Shown one piece after another: positions 10,417 through 19,538 of a stretch of 64,000 nucleotides of DNA. Source of the stretch: Rahnella sikkimica. GTDB taxonomy: Bacteria; Pseudomonadota; Gammaproteobacteria; Enterobacterales; Enterobacteriaceae. Both the position numbers and the translations under genes were made by a program. Position 1 is the first letter of the stretch. Each line of letters begins with the position of its first letter. The stretch is taken from NCBI RefSeq assembly GCF_002951615.1, contig NZ_CP019062.1, positions 434,001-498,000 on the forward strand, written 5' to 3'. The notes under the pieces were generated by a model. That model did not search any database. It was not told the DNA's origin and worked only from the letters and a program-made list of their open reading frames with translations.

Positions 10417-11391
10417 TCAACTTAAACGAATCTTCAACAAGGTGGATTGTAATGTGTTCCATTGTGCTTTATCGCGAGTAATCAGCTCAATTCTGCTGTC
10501 TGAGGGCGCCGCCGGTTTGGTTTCAATCCGCAGGTCATCTCCCTGACGGTTCACCATTAACGTCCCTTCTTTAATTCGCAGCAGGCCTTTCACACGATCA
10601 ACCGGTGCCTGGCGTACCCAGTCGAGAATGCCTGCCGTCTCAAATACGGTGTCCGCATCGAAAATCCATCCGCAGCTGGTGTAACCGTCGGCTTCGTTCA
10701 ACGCCCGACGCCAGCGCCGGGTTTCCGGCAGGCTCAACGCGGCCAGCCCGCGCGCAGAAACCTGCGAATGATGATGTTTGCCATCGGGCAACTCGGCGAT
10801 ATTGCGACGAGGTAAATCGAGCAGGGCGGGGTCAATTTCTCCCTGAGTGGCAATCACCAACTGACGTCCGTCGCCATTCTGACTGAACCACGCGTCCAGC
10901 GCCTGATTGTCCAGCGCCTGCGTTACATCAGATTTATTGGCGACAATGACATCCGCCGAGGCGAGCTGATCGCGGAAGTTTTCATTATTGATGACGCGCT
11001 GATCGCTTAACTGGCGAGGATCCATCAGGCATAACGTCGCGTTGAGCGTCAGCCAGTTTTTGTAAACGTCAGACGTTAATAAAGAAAGGATCTGTTTCGG
11101 ATGGCCCAGCCCGGTGGGTTCAATCAGCAGACGATCCGGTTTTGCCTGCTGCAATAACATATTGAGGCCAACCTGCATCGGCAGGCCGTTAACGCAGCAC
11201 ATGCATCCGCCGGGAATTTCTTTCAGCACTGCGCCGCTGTCGGCCAGTAATGCTCCGTCAATGCCGACCTCACCAAATTCGTTTACCAATACAGCCCACT
11301 TTTCTCCCTCAGGCTTCTGAGCCAGCAAATGGCGTAGCGTCGTTGTTTTTCCGCTGCCCAGAAAGCCGGTGATCAGGTTGGTTTTGGTCAT
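10417..11391 (-). CDS. yeiR: Zinc-binding GTPase YeiR (COG0523/CobW family)
   Basis: This is a G3E-family P-loop GTPase thought to chaperone zinc. The N-terminal GFLGSGKTT P-loop is followed by the metal motif GGCMCC (Cys63, Cys65, Cys66), and NKSD supplies guanine specificity. There is a His-rich linker (KHHHSQ) and a C-terminal CobW domain. I took the ATG start giving MTKTNLITG (324 residues), as in E. coli, with AGGA nine bases upstream. A GTG two codons earlier is possible but too close to the ribosome site. The neighbours yeiQ and lpxT are conserved, with the fimbrial-like gene and a regulator inserted between yeiR and yeiQ. Confidence 0.93.
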   Translation of the reverse strand: MTKTNLITGFLGSGKTTTLRHLLAQKPEGEKWAVLVNEFGEVGIDGALLADSGAVLKEIPGGCMCCVNGLPMQVGLNMLLQQAKPDRLLIEPTGLGHPKQILSLLTSDVYKNWLTLNATLCLMDPRQLSDQRVINNENFRDQLASADVIVANKSDVTQALDNQALDAWFSQNGDGRQLVIATQGEIDPALLDLPRRNIAELPDGKHHHSQVSARGLAALSLPETRRWRRALNEADGYTSCGWIFDADTVFETAGILDWVRQAPVDRVKGLLRIKEGTLMVNRQGDDLRIETKPAAPSDSRIELITRDKAQWNTLQSTLLKIRLS

Positions 11392-11607
11392 TTTCACGCG
11401 TCCTTTTTAAAAAATTCACACGCCAATGTGCAATTTCGATTTAAGAAAATCCAGCGTTGTGCCGATGGATAACATGGATTGCTTAGTTTTGACGTCGCGG
11501 CACCCCATTATTTTGCGCCAAAAAAGGGTGCGCATGGGTTTAGATGTATTAATGTTAAATGGATGTATCGTGAATTTTAAAAATGTAAATTCAAATGAGG
11601 TGTCACC

Positions 11608-11916
11608 ATGAACAGAACCAAATGGATGCTGTTTTTGGGAGTTTTGGCCTCAGGGATGATGCAGTATGCCAGCGCAGGTTCGACCGGTACTATCCATTTT
11701 TATGGCGCAATTGTTGAAGGTGGGTGTAACTTTAAAACCGGTGGAAATCAGCTGGTCAGCAACTGTGAGCGGGGCGGTGCGCAGGTCACTCAGACGCGTC
11801 AAATCAGCACCTCGAACCCGCTTTCTTTTAATCTTCCGCTGTCTTTAGGACACGTTACGACGCAGCAGGTCAACAACAATCCTCATCTGGCGATTATGAC
11901 GGTGTCATACAACTGA
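11608..11916 (+). CDS. Small secreted pilin-like protein, orphan
   Basis: This 102-residue protein has a signal peptide (hydrophobic LFLGVLASGMMQ, cut near ASA). The next segment, STGTIHFYGAIVEGGCNF, matches the start of type 1 pilin domains (GTIxFxGxIV...C), and a second Cys follows in NCERGG. Mature pilins usually have about 150-160 residues, so it is short by roughly half. It may be a truncated pilin, or one of the small FimA-like proteins seen in enterobacteria. No chaperone, usher or adhesin gene is adjacent. GAGGTG precedes the ATG. The surrounding DNA is AT-rich. A function in adhesion is only a guess. Confidence 0.6.
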   Translation: MNRTKWMLFLGVLASGMMQYASAGSTGTIHFYGAIVEGGCNFKTGGNQLVSNCERGGAQVTQTRQISTSNPLSFNLPLSLGHVTTQQVNNNPHLAIMTVSYN

Positions 11917-12006
11917 AGCCGGATAAATGATGAGAATTATTGATTAGTTTATTGCCGGACATTTTCCCCAGTCGTTGAATAAGGTGAAAGTGGCCCGACA
12001 ACTTTG

Positions 12007-12049
12007 AAAACTGGCTGGCCCAATTTTGATCGGGCCGTCAGTTTTCCCC
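12007..12049 (+). terminator. Terminator-like hairpin after the pilin-like gene
   Basis: AAAACTG pairs with CAGTTTT, and GGCCC with GGGCC inside, giving a stable stem whose descending arm ends in TTTT followed by CCCC. It lies about 90 bases after the pilin-like stop codon and before the GntR gene. Confidence 0.6.
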
Positions 12050-12173
12050 TTCGGTTCTTCCCCCTTTGTGCCCGCATGTTATAATTTTTCTTCTGTATCA
12101 GGCATTCTGTGCGGCTCAAAAAGCCGTTTCAGGTGTAGGACCAATTTTATAGCATCACCAGCGGGGCGACACT

Positions 12174-12905
12174 ATGCGACTTTATCAGGAGATTGGCAGC
12201 CATCTGCGCCGTGATATCCATGCCGGAAAATACGCCCCTGGCGACCGTCTGCCTCCGGAACGTGATATTGCTGAATCTTACTCAGTGAGTCGCAGCGTGG
12301 TGCGTGAAGCGCTGATTATGCTCGAGCTTGAGAAAGTCGTTGAAGTCCGTAAAGGTTCCGGCGTTTACGTCTTGCATCAGCCTGACGTTTTGCCGACGGA
12401 AGACGCCGACCGTGGCTACGGCCCGTTTGAACTGTTGCAGGCGCGGCAATTGCTGGAGAGCGAAGTGGCAGCGTTTGCGGCCATGCAGGCCACCAAAACT
12501 GACATTTTGCAAATGCGTGATGCAATTGAAGCGCAGAAAAGTTGTATTGCACGCGGTGTTTCGGACGATGTTGAAGATCAGCGTTTTCATGCCCTCCTGG
12601 CGCAGGCATCGCAAAACAGTGTGCTGGTCAAACTGGTGGATGATTTATGGCAAATCCGTCAGCGCAGCGCGATGTGGGAGGGTATTCATCAGCACGTCGG
12701 GGATAAAAACTACAGTCAGATATGGCTTCTGGATCATCAGGCCATCCTGCAGGCTGTATTACGACGTGATGCCAAAGCCGCGAAACAGGCGATGTGGCAG
12801 CATCTGGAAAATGTGAAAGATATGCTGCTCAAAGTCTCAGATGCTGATGATCCGTCTTTTGACGGCTTCCTGTTTTCATCCGTGCCGTCCGAACTGAACG
12901 ACTGA
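12174..12905 (+). CDS. GntR-family (FadR subfamily) regulator, ExuR/UxuR-like
   Basis: This 243-residue repressor-type protein has an N-terminal winged helix-turn-helix (GDRLPPERDIAESYSVSRSVVREALIMLE) and a C-terminal FCD ligand domain. The blocks PFELLQARQLLES and AKQAMWQHLENVK are shared with E. coli ExuR and UxuR, which respond to hexuronate derivatives. The start is ATG after GGGGCG; the protein lacks the 5-10 N-terminal residues of ExuR. It converges on a fructuronate-reductase-like gene (yeiQ) across a shared terminator, which suggests it controls hexuronate or related polyol metabolism. The target is inferred. Confidence 0.85.
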   Translation: MRLYQEIGSHLRRDIHAGKYAPGDRLPPERDIAESYSVSRSVVREALIMLELEKVVEVRKGSGVYVLHQPDVLPTEDADRGYGPFELLQARQLLESEVAAFAAMQATKTDILQMRDAIEAQKSCIARGVSDDVEDQRFHALLAQASQNSVLVKLVDDLWQIRQRSAMWEGIHQHVGDKNYSQIWLLDHQAILQAVLRRDAKAAKQAMWQHLENVKDMLLKVSDADDPSFDGFLFSSVPSELND

Positions 12906-12921
12906 TCCTGTGGCACAATGA

Positions 12922-12949
12922 GAAACGGCTGCCGGAGCAGCCGTTTCTT
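12922..12949. terminator. Shared bidirectional terminator between GntR gene and yeiQ
   Basis: A perfect 11-bp stem (GAAACGGCTGC / GCAGCCGTTTC) with a four-base loop sits in the 58-base gap between two convergent stop codons. Its sequence is nearly symmetrical, so it can serve both strands, although the T-tracts are short. Confidence 0.7.
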
Positions 12950-12963
12950 CATACGATGGATTT

Positions 12964-14433
12964 TCAGCCCACGTATTTCGCGACGGTTTTCTTCGCGCCA
13001 ATTCTTTGCAGATCGGCATAGGCATTCAGAATAGCCTGCACCACTTTTTCTTCCTGCGGCAATTGCTCACCAAATACGCCCGTCAGCGCCAGTAACGCTC
13101 TGACACGCGGCTCGCCATCTTCAGTCGATGCCACAATTTCAGCCAGAGTTTCAGCCATCGGATCTTTAATCTCGACAGGCTGACCGGCATCATCAGTGCC
13201 GCCAACGTAACGCATCCAGCCTGCAACGCCGAGCGCGAGTAATTCATACGAACCGCCGTTTTTTACATGCCAGCGGATGGAATCGAGCATACGTTGCGGG
13301 AGCTTCATGGTCCCGTCCATGGCGATTTGCCAGGTACGGTGTTTGAGGGCTGTGTTGCAGTAACGGGCAATCAGGCTGTCGGCATAAGCTGTGAGATCCA
13401 CGCCTTCAACGCTCAGCGTCGGTGCCTGTTCGTGTAACATCAGACGATGGGCTGCAGCTTTATAATTCGCATCTTCCATGCAGTCGTTGATGTGCTGATA
13501 TCCGGCCAGATAACCGAGATAAGCCAGGAACGAGTGGCTGCCGTTCAGCATCCGCAGTTTCATCTGTTCAAACGGCAGAACGTCAGAAACCATCTGCGCA
13601 CCGGCTTTTTCCCAGTCCGGACGGCCTGCAACAAAGTGATCTTCCACCACCCATTGAATGAACGGTTCGCAGGCAATGCCGCACGGGTCAGTCACGCCGC
13701 CCAGCGCTTCGGTGATTTCTTCCAGTGTTGTATCGGTGGCCGCCGGAACGATACGGTCAACCATGGTGCTTGGGAAAGAAACGTTCTCAGTGATCCACTT
13801 CGCCAGTTCAGCGGAGCGGGCTTTCGCCATACCCAGAACGGCGTTTTTGACCACCAGACCATTTTCAGGAATGTTGTCGCAACACAGCACGGTAAAGCCG
13901 GACAGACCGCGCTCATGGCGCAGACGCAGGGCTTCCACTAACACGCCGGGTGCTGTGCAGGGGGCCTGACCCCCGGCCAGATCCTGCTGAATTTTTGGGT
14001 TTTGCAGATCCAGCTCGCCGGAGCCGGGTTCAATGCAATAGCCTTTTTCGGTAATGGTCAGCGAAACGATCGCTACCTGCGGCTCGGTGAGTTTTGCCAG
14101 CACGGCATCCAGTCCGTCGATCCCGCCGTGGACTGACTCATGCGCGGAGCCGACGATAATCGCCTGATTGCCTTCCGCACCTTTTTCCAGCACGGTAAAA
14201 AGATGATCCTGCACGCGTAAACTTTTGATTAACGACTCATTGCCAAACAGGCTGACTTCACAGATCCCCCAGTCGCCGCCTTGCTGGTTTAACACCCGGT
14301 TGGTCAGCAATGCCTGATGGGCGCGATGGAAAGCGCCAAATCCGAGATGAACAATGCGGCTTTTCAATACGTCACGATCATAACCAGGTAATGACACTGC
14401 TGCTGGCAGGGACGCTGTGGCAATAGTTTTCAT
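12964..14433 (-). CDS. yeiQ: Mannitol dehydrogenase family oxidoreductase YeiQ (fructuronate reductase-like)
   Basis: This NAD-dependent long-chain polyol dehydrogenase has 489 residues (E. coli YeiQ 488). An N-terminal Rossmann domain begins near RIVHLGFGAFHRAHQ, and the C-terminal mannitol dehydrogenase domain has the active-site stretch LNGSHSFLAYLGYL and nearby MVDRIVPAATD. By homology to UxuB it may interconvert fructuronate and mannonate, but YeiQ itself is less well characterised. I chose yeiQ over uxuB because of the locus: yeiP, yeiQ, yeiR and lpxT keep their E. coli order. GGAG precedes the ATG. The 5' region up to the yeiP terminator holds its promoter. Confidence 0.88.
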   Translation of the reverse strand: MKTIATASLPAAVSLPGYDRDVLKSRIVHLGFGAFHRAHQALLTNRVLNQQGGDWGICEVSLFGNESLIKSLRVQDHLFTVLEKGAEGNQAIIVGSAHESVHGGIDGLDAVLAKLTEPQVAIVSLTITEKGYCIEPGSGELDLQNPKIQQDLAGGQAPCTAPGVLVEALRLRHERGLSGFTVLCCDNIPENGLVVKNAVLGMAKARSAELAKWITENVSFPSTMVDRIVPAATDTTLEEITEALGGVTDPCGIACEPFIQWVVEDHFVAGRPDWEKAGAQMVSDVLPFEQMKLRMLNGSHSFLAYLGYLAGYQHINDCMEDANYKAAAHRLMLHEQAPTLSVEGVDLTAYADSLIARYCNTALKHRTWQIAMDGTMKLPQRMLDSIRWHVKNGGSYELLALGVAGWMRYVGGTDDAGQPVEIKDPMAETLAEIVASTEDGEPRVRALLALTGVFGEQLPQEEKVVQAILNAYADLQRIGAKKTVAKYVG

Positions 14434-14654
14434 GCAATACTCCAGGCAAGTCAGAAATTGATAAATTGGTCAGGCCAAATTGGAGCTGTTTACCCGTCAG
14501 TGGAAAAATATGCTGGATAAAGCGACGATTTAAGCCGAAATCAGGCTTTAGAGTGTAAAGTCATATGATAGAAAGGGGAATTGGTAAGTCCAGATAGCCA
14601 CTCATTTTGTGATGCAGATCGAGTGTCTGAGATATTTGTGAGGGGAAATGCAGA

Positions 14655-14683
14655 GCAAAAAAAGGAACGCCGTGGCGTTCCCT
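14655..14683 (-). terminator. Intrinsic terminator after yeiP
   Basis: On the minus strand, GGAACGCC pairs with GGCGTTCC around two loop bases and is followed by seven T residues. This is a canonical rho-independent terminator 20 bases past the yeiP stop codon. Confidence 0.9.
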
Positions 14684-14703
14684 TAAAAAGTGGGCGGATG
14701 AGG

Positions 14704-15276
14704 TTAGTCAGCGCGGCCCATATAACGACGTTCAGCAACATGAATGCGGATTTTGTCGCCGGAGCTCAGATATTCTGGCACCTGAATATTCAGGCCGGTG
14801 GACATCACCGCCGGTTTGGTTCGTGAACTGGCAGACGCACCTTTGATGCCCGGCGCGGTTTCAACAATTTCCAGATCCACAGTCTGTGGCATTTCCAGCG
14901 CCAGCAGCTGGCTGTCCAGCGTCAGAACCATCATACCCTGCAAACCTTCTTCCGGGATGAACAACAGTTCTTCTTCAATCTGCGCTTTGTTGAAGGTGTA
15001 AGGCGTGAAGTCTTCGTCATCCATAAAGATGTACTCATCACCGTCAACGTAGGAGAAATTCACCTTACGGCGGGTCAGGGTCACGGTGTCGAGAATGTCG
15101 TCACCCTTGAAGCGTTCTTCTACTTTGCCGCCGGTACGTACATCGGCGAAACGCATTTTGTATAAGGTGCTGGCACCACGGGCGCTTGGGCTCTGCACAT
15201 CAATGTCTTTTACCAGCAGCAATTTGCCGTCGTAGTTCACAACGAAGCCGCGTTTAATTTCGTTAGCACGTGCCAT
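14704..15276 (-). CDS. yeiP: Elongation factor P-like protein YeiP (EfpL)
   Basis: This is a paralogue of translation elongation factor P that acts at ribosomes stalled on difficult proline-type motifs. It has 190 residues, identical in length to E. coli YeiP. The KOW-like N-terminal domain carries the acceptor-loop equivalent QSPSARGAS rather than the lysine-tipped loop of EF-P, so no EpmA-type modification is expected. OB domains follow, and the C-terminus ends in RRYMGRAD. It is monocistronic with its own terminator. Confidence 0.94.
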   Translation of the reverse strand: MARANEIKRGFVVNYDGKLLLVKDIDVQSPSARGASTLYKMRFADVRTGGKVEERFKGDDILDTVTLTRRKVNFSYVDGDEYIFMDDEDFTPYTFNKAQIEEELLFIPEEGLQGMMVLTLDSQLLALEMPQTVDLEIVETAPGIKGASASSRTKPAVMSTGLNIQVPEYLSSGDKIRIHVAERRYMGRAD

Positions 15277-15520
15277 ATAAATAACCTGTCAGCAGAGAGA
15301 ATAATAATTTTCGACACGTTACCCGCGCCGCTGAATTCAGGCAAGCAGATAGCGCAAAAAGAGTCGGGAAAATCCGCTTTGTGACGCATTTTTTGCGGTC
15401 TGCCCGCCGGTCGTAAAAATGTTCGATATACAGTGTTAAAGAGTCGTAAATATTTCGCTGGTGGCGCTGTTCAGTGCCTGCTATTGTCGCGCCTCAAAAT
15501 GAGGCCTGAGGAGGCTGTTA

Positions 15521-15775
15521 ATGGACTGTCGTACTGATTGCGGAGCCTGTTGCATAGCGCCTTCAATTTCCAGCCCGATCCCCGGAATGCCGGACGGCAA
15601 GCCTGCGAATACCCGCTGTATTCATCTGGCCGATAACTTCCTGTGCCAGATTTTCACCTCGCCGCTGCGGCCTAAAGTCTGCGGCAGCCTGCAGGCCAGC
15701 CGCGAGATGTGCTTCACGCACCGCGACCAGGCACTGACTTATCTCATCAAACTCGAAGCGGATACCGCGCCTTAA
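15521..15775 (+). CDS. yeiW: Small cysteine-rich YkgJ-type protein YeiW
   Basis: This 84-residue protein has conserved Cys at [20 protein letters not shown] and EMC, a pattern typical of the YkgJ family, which is proposed to bind zinc or an iron-sulfur cluster. It aligns over its whole length with E. coli YeiW. AGGAGG lies upstream of the ATG. A small hairpin (GCCTC / GAGGC, 15491-15505) directly precedes the ribosome site, and the same GCCTC could pair with the ribosome-site GAGGC instead. Its TAA stop overlaps the setB stop on the other strand through the shared palindrome TTAA. Confidence 0.88.
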   Translation: MDCRTDCGACCIAPSISSPIPGMPDGKPANTRCIHLADNFLCQIFTSPLRPKVCGSLQASREMCFTHRDQALTYLIKLEADTAP

Positions 15776-16986
15776 GCCACGGTCTCCGGCGTTTCCTTCG
15801 CGGGTTCGTCGACGTTTTTCACATTCCAGATACACACCACCGCGCCCGCCACCATCACCAGTGCGGCGTAAAACACCGCGTGATACGTCCAGAATTGCGC
15901 AATCACGCCCGCCAGTGAACCGGCGAGGATCCAGCCCGCACGGGTCGAGTTGGTGAACAACGTTGTCGCGGCTCCCGCCTGGCCTGGCATCAGATCCTGA
16001 AAATACAGCATACCGATACCGGCCAGAATGCCGATGAAAATCGCATTCAGCAGCTGTAAAGCAATCATCGCCGCCGCGCCGGTCGTGAACAAAATACAGG
16101 TGTAGAAAATCACCCCCGCCAGCACGGCAAACCGCATCAGGAAACGCTTGCCTAACTGTTTTGCCAGATATCCGGCAATCAGCATGGTCGGGATTTCCAG
16201 ACAGGCGGCGCTGCCCATCAGCACGCCCGCCAGTTTCTCCGGCAAGCCCAGCTCGCGCACCACGTACAGCGGCATATTGATCAGATAAATACTGTTGGCC
16301 GCCCACATCAGGGAACAGGCGATAAACAGCATCAGGGTATCGCGGCGGTTGCGGCGCGGGGCCTCCAGCGTCGCGGTCGTTTTGATGCGCGCTTTCGGCA
16401 TGGAAGGCAGAAACATCCACACCATCACGCCGCACAGCAGAAAGGCCAGCATGGCGGCGCAGTACATAAACGTAAATCCGAATCCCATCGACAGGGCGAA
16501 AGCCAGCGGCGGCCCGACAACCCAGGCCAGAGAAACCTGTGCGCGCAAAATGGAGCTGAACATCACGGCTTCGCGCCCGGTTTTTTCGGAATGCTCACGC
16601 GCGAGGGCAAACATTTGCGGGTTGGCGGTGGATCCGAAACTCGACAATAAAACGCCGACAAACAGCAAAATAAAGTAGTTGCGGTTGAAGGCGAAAAGAA
16701 CACAGGCCAGCGCGCCCAGAATGCAGCAATACAGGATCAGCGTTTTGCGGTCACCGCGTTTGTCCGACCAGGTCGCCAGCAACTGGCTGACGAAAATGCC
16801 AATCACCGCGCTGCCGGTAAAGAAAATGCCGACCATGAACGGGCTGACGTGCACCTGAGAGGTCAGGAACAGGCTGAGCGTCGGCGTCTGTAAGGCACCG
16901 GCGATACCGGTGAGAAAGGCGATGATCAAAAAAGCAGTCGACGTCATGTCGGGTAAGCGGCGGGCTGACGTTGTAGAAATTCGCAT
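15772..16986 (-). CDS. setB: Sugar efflux transporter SetB (major facilitator superfamily)
   Basis: This proton-driven exporter of glucose/lactose-type sugars and analogues has 404 residues and twelve hydrophobic helices. The MFS loop motif between helices 2 and 3 is [10 protein letters not shown]. The neighbours (yeiP, yeiW, fruBKA) match the E. coli setB locus, which separates it from SetA and SetC. It ends within the yeiW stop codon (shared TTAA). The promoter must lie in the 474-base gap shared with fruB. Confidence 0.9.
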   Translation of the reverse strand: MRISTTSARRLPDMTSTAFLIIAFLTGIAGALQTPTLSLFLTSQVHVSPFMVGIFFTGSAVIGIFVSQLLATWSDKRGDRKTLILYCCILGALACVLFAFNRNYFILLFVGVLLSSFGSTANPQMFALAREHSEKTGREAVMFSSILRAQVSLAWVVGPPLAFALSMGFGFTFMYCAAMLAFLLCGVMVWMFLPSMPKARIKTTATLEAPRRNRRDTLMLFIACSLMWAANSIYLINMPLYVVRELGLPEKLAGVLMGSAACLEIPTMLIAGYLAKQLGKRFLMRFAVLAGVIFYTCILFTTGAAAMIALQLLNAIFIGILAGIGMLYFQDLMPGQAGAATTLFTNSTRAGWILAGSLAGVIAQFWTYHAVFYAALVMVAGAVVCIWNVKNVDEPAKETPETVA

Positions 16987-17358
16987 GAGATAGCTGAACC
17001 AGAGTGAAGAGGGGGGACGAAATTTGCGCGAATGTTACGACAGTTTAAAAAAAACAAAAACAGGTTTTGATCATCAAAAAGGTAAACCGGAGTGTATTTG
17101 CCATACTGAATAATAAAACCGCACATTGTGTTAAAAACAACCCAAAGCAGTACGCGTCTGGTAACAGGAGAACATCAATCTCAACCCGGTCAGCTGACTT
17201 CAGCTATTCTCTTTCTGGCTGCTTCAGCCTGACTTCAGCATTTGCGTTAAGTTATGGGCTTCAGGGCGTCTTAAAAAAGGAAACTGTGCGTGGCATCAAA
17301 AAATTGTTACGCCAAATCAGGGAAAGCTTGATTTAAAAACAGGCCGGATTAAGACTCC
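16987..17358. other. Divergent setB/fruB intergenic region, distal part
   Basis: This stretch is AT-rich and holds no gene. It includes the setB promoter side and a small palindrome TTTTGATCATCAAAA near 17066. An open frame at 17067-17336 has no ribosome site or family match and is not called. The Cra operators and the fruB leader lie to the right. Confidence 0.5.
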
Positions 17359-17373
17359 TTGAAACGTTTCAGC
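17359..17373. promoter_or_regulatory. Cra (FruR) operator, distal fruB site
   Basis: TTGAAACGTTTCAGC matches the Cra consensus (TGAAACGTTTCA core, perfectly palindromic). It lies about 100 bases upstream of fruB. E. coli fruB likewise has two Cra sites that repress the operon until fructose 1-phosphate is present. Confidence 0.88.
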
Positions 17374-17424
17374 GTTGTCGGTTTCTCTCCTGAAATTTGA
17401 TGGCGCTCCTTTTTTCTCAGTAAA

Positions 17425-17438
17425 GCTGAAACGATTCA
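17425..17438. promoter_or_regulatory. Cra (FruR) operator, proximal fruB site
   Basis: GCTGAAACGATTCA is an almost exact Cra consensus site, 23 bases before the fruB ATG and inverted with respect to the distal site. The spacing suggests cooperative repression of fruBKA. Confidence 0.92.
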
Positions 17439-17460
17439 ATCTCAGCAGGAGAGGAGAATT

Positions 17461-18591
17461 ATGTTCCAACTGTCACAGCAAGATATTCATCTCGGTGCGG
17501 CTGCCAGCGATAAGCAGGAAGCCATTCGCCAGGTCGCAGCAGCACTGACACAGGCCGGTCGCGTCAGCGAAGGCTATGTAGACGGCATGTTAGCGCGCGA
17601 GCTGCAAACGTCGACTTACCTTGGCAACGGTATTGCTATCCCGCACGGGACCACCGATACCCGTGATCTGGTACTTGATACCGGCGTCCAGGTTTTCCAG
17701 TTCCCGCAGGGCATCGCGTGGGGCGAAGGTCAGACTGCTTACGTCGTGATCGGCATCGCGGCGCGTTCTGACGAACACCTCGGTTTGCTGCGTCAGCTGA
17801 CGCACGTCTTAAGTGACGACAGCGTGGCTGAGCGTCTGGCAAAAACAGATTCTGCTGAAGAACTGCGCAGCCTGCTGATGGGCGAGAAAAATGCCGCTGA
17901 ATTCCTGTTTGATACCCAACTGATTGCTGTTGATGTGGCGGCCGAAAGCCTGATCACATTACAGGCGCTGAACGCAGGCCGTCTGCAACAGATTGGTGCC
18001 GTTGATACCGCTTTCGTCAGTGATGTGATCAGCCGTAAACCGCTGAATCTGGGTCACGGTATCTGGCTGAGCGACAGCACGGAGGGCAACCTGAAAAGTG
18101 CTGCCACCGTCAGCCGCGCGCAGCAGGCATTTGATCTGGAAGGCGAAAAGGTTTCTATGCTGCTGACGATTTCCGTCGCAGACGACCAGCCGCTGGACGT
18201 GCTGAATTACCTGAGCGACCTGCTGATTGCCAATAAAGCTGAACGCTTGCTGACGGCAGATGCGGTGGGTGTGCTGGCCTTGCTGACCAGCGAAGTCGAA
18301 GAACAAGCCAACGTGCTGACCGCTGAATTCGTTATCCGTAACGAACATGGTCTGCATGCGCGTCCGGGCACGGCATTAGTGAATGTTATAAAACAGTTCA
18401 GCAGTGAAATCACCGTGACCAATCTTGATGGCAGCGGTAAACCTGCCAACGGCCGCAGCCTGATGAAAGTCGTGGCGCTGGGCGTGAAAAAAGGTCACCA
18501 CCTGCGCTTTACCGCCAGCGGTGAAGATGCAGAACTGGCATTAAAAACCATCGGTGAAGCGATTGCCGAAGGTCTTGGGGAGGGCGCATGA
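17461..18591 (+). CDS. fruB: Fructose PTS diphosphoryl transfer protein FruB (EIIA-HPr)
   Basis: FruB passes phosphate from enzyme I to the fructose permease FruA. It has 376 residues, as in E. coli. The N-terminal EIIA domain has the phosphorylated His62 in [11 protein letters not shown] central domain follows, and a C-terminal HPr-like domain carries the active His in [20 protein letters not shown] precedes the ATG. It is first in the fruBKA operon and overlaps fruK by ATGA, so the two are translationally coupled. Two Cra sites lie upstream. Confidence 0.96.
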   Translation: MFQLSQQDIHLGAAASDKQEAIRQVAAALTQAGRVSEGYVDGMLARELQTSTYLGNGIAIPHGTTDTRDLVLDTGVQVFQFPQGIAWGEGQTAYVVIGIAARSDEHLGLLRQLTHVLSDDSVAERLAKTDSAEELRSLLMGEKNAAEFLFDTQLIAVDVAAESLITLQALNAGRLQQIGAVDTAFVSDVISRKPLNLGHGIWLSDSTEGNLKSAATVSRAQQAFDLEGEKVSMLLTISVADDQPLDVLNYLSDLLIANKAERLLTADAVGVLALLTSEVEEQANVLTAEFVIRNEHGLHARPGTALVNVIKQFSSEITVTNLDGSGKPANGRSLMKVVALGVKKGHHLRFTASGEDAELALKTIGEAIAEGLGEGA

Positions 18592-19523
18592 GCCGTCGAG
18601 TCGCCACAATTACCTTAAATCCGGCGTACGATTTAGTGGGCTATGTGCCTGAAATCGAACGCGGTGAAGTCAATCTGGTGCAAACCACCGGTCTGCACGC
18701 CGCAGGTAAAGGCATCAACGTTGCGAAAGTGCTGAAAGATCTCGGCATCGACGTCACCGTGGGTGGCTTCCTGGGCAAAGAGAATCAGGACGGCTTCCAG
18801 TTACTGTTCAGCGATCTGGGTATCGCTAACCGTTTCCAGGTCGTGAATGGCCGTACGCGCATCAACGTCAAACTGACCGAAAAAGATGGCGAAGTCAGCG
18901 ACTTCAACTTCTCCGGCTTTAATGTGACGCCTGCCGACTGGGAACGTTTCGTGACAGATTCCCTGTCATGGCTGGGCCAGTTCGACATGGTCGCCGTGAG
19001 CGGCAGCCTGCCAGCGGGCGTTGACCCTGACGCATTCACCGACTGGATGAAACGTCTGCGCGCGCAGTGTCCGTGCATCATTTTCGACAGCAGCCGTGAA
19101 GCACTGGTTGCCGGTCTGAAAGCTGCACCGTGGCTGGTTAAACCTAACCGCCGCGAATTGGAAATCTGGGCTGGCCGTAAATTGCCAGAACTGAGTGACG
19201 TGGTAGAAGCCGCGCACGCCTTGCGTGATCAGGGAATTGCCCATGTGGTGATTTCTCTGGGTGCTGAAGGCGCATTGTGGGTTAACGCGTCTGGCGCGTG
19301 GATCGCCAAACCGCCAGCCTGTGAAGTTGTCAGCACCGTCGGTGCCGGTGATTCCATGGTCGGTGGCCTGATCTACGGCTTGCTGATGCGCGAATCCAGT
19401 GAACATACGCTCCGCCTGGCAACGGCTGTTGCCGCACTGGCTGTCAGCCAGAGTAATGTCGGTGTCACCGATCGTCCGCAACTCGCGGCGATGATGGCCC
19501 GTGTTGACCTGAAACCCTTTTAA
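18588..19523 (+). CDS. fruK: 1-phosphofructokinase FruK
   Basis: FruK phosphorylates fructose 1-phosphate to fructose 1,6-bisphosphate in the cytoplasm. It is a PfkB/ribokinase-family protein of 311 residues, with the N-terminal signature region [19 protein letters not shown] and the C-terminal catalytic motif [11 protein letters not shown] containing the base Asp. It overlaps fruB by four bases and is followed 15 bases later by fruA. Confidence 0.96.
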   Translation: MSRRVATITLNPAYDLVGYVPEIERGEVNLVQTTGLHAAGKGINVAKVLKDLGIDVTVGGFLGKENQDGFQLLFSDLGIANRFQVVNGRTRINVKLTEKDGEVSDFNFSGFNVTPADWERFVTDSLSWLGQFDMVAVSGSLPAGVDPDAFTDWMKRLRAQCPCIIFDSSREALVAGLKAAPWLVKPNRRELEIWAGRKLPELSDVVEAAHALRDQGIAHVVISLGAEGALWVNASGAWIAKPPACEVVSTVGAGDSMVGGLIYGLLMRESSEHTLRLATAVAALAVSQSNVGVTDRPQLAAMMARVDLKPF

Positions 19524-19538
19524 TCCGCAGGAGGCAGA

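Noticed and set aside
11426..11611. 61-codon frame whose stop overlaps the pilin-like start
   Set aside because: No ribosome site; the pilin-like gene has its own GAGGTG site, and the peptide has no recognisable feature.
17067..17336. 89-codon frame upstream of fruB
   Set aside because: No ribosome site and no recognised family; the area serves as the setB/fruB control region.
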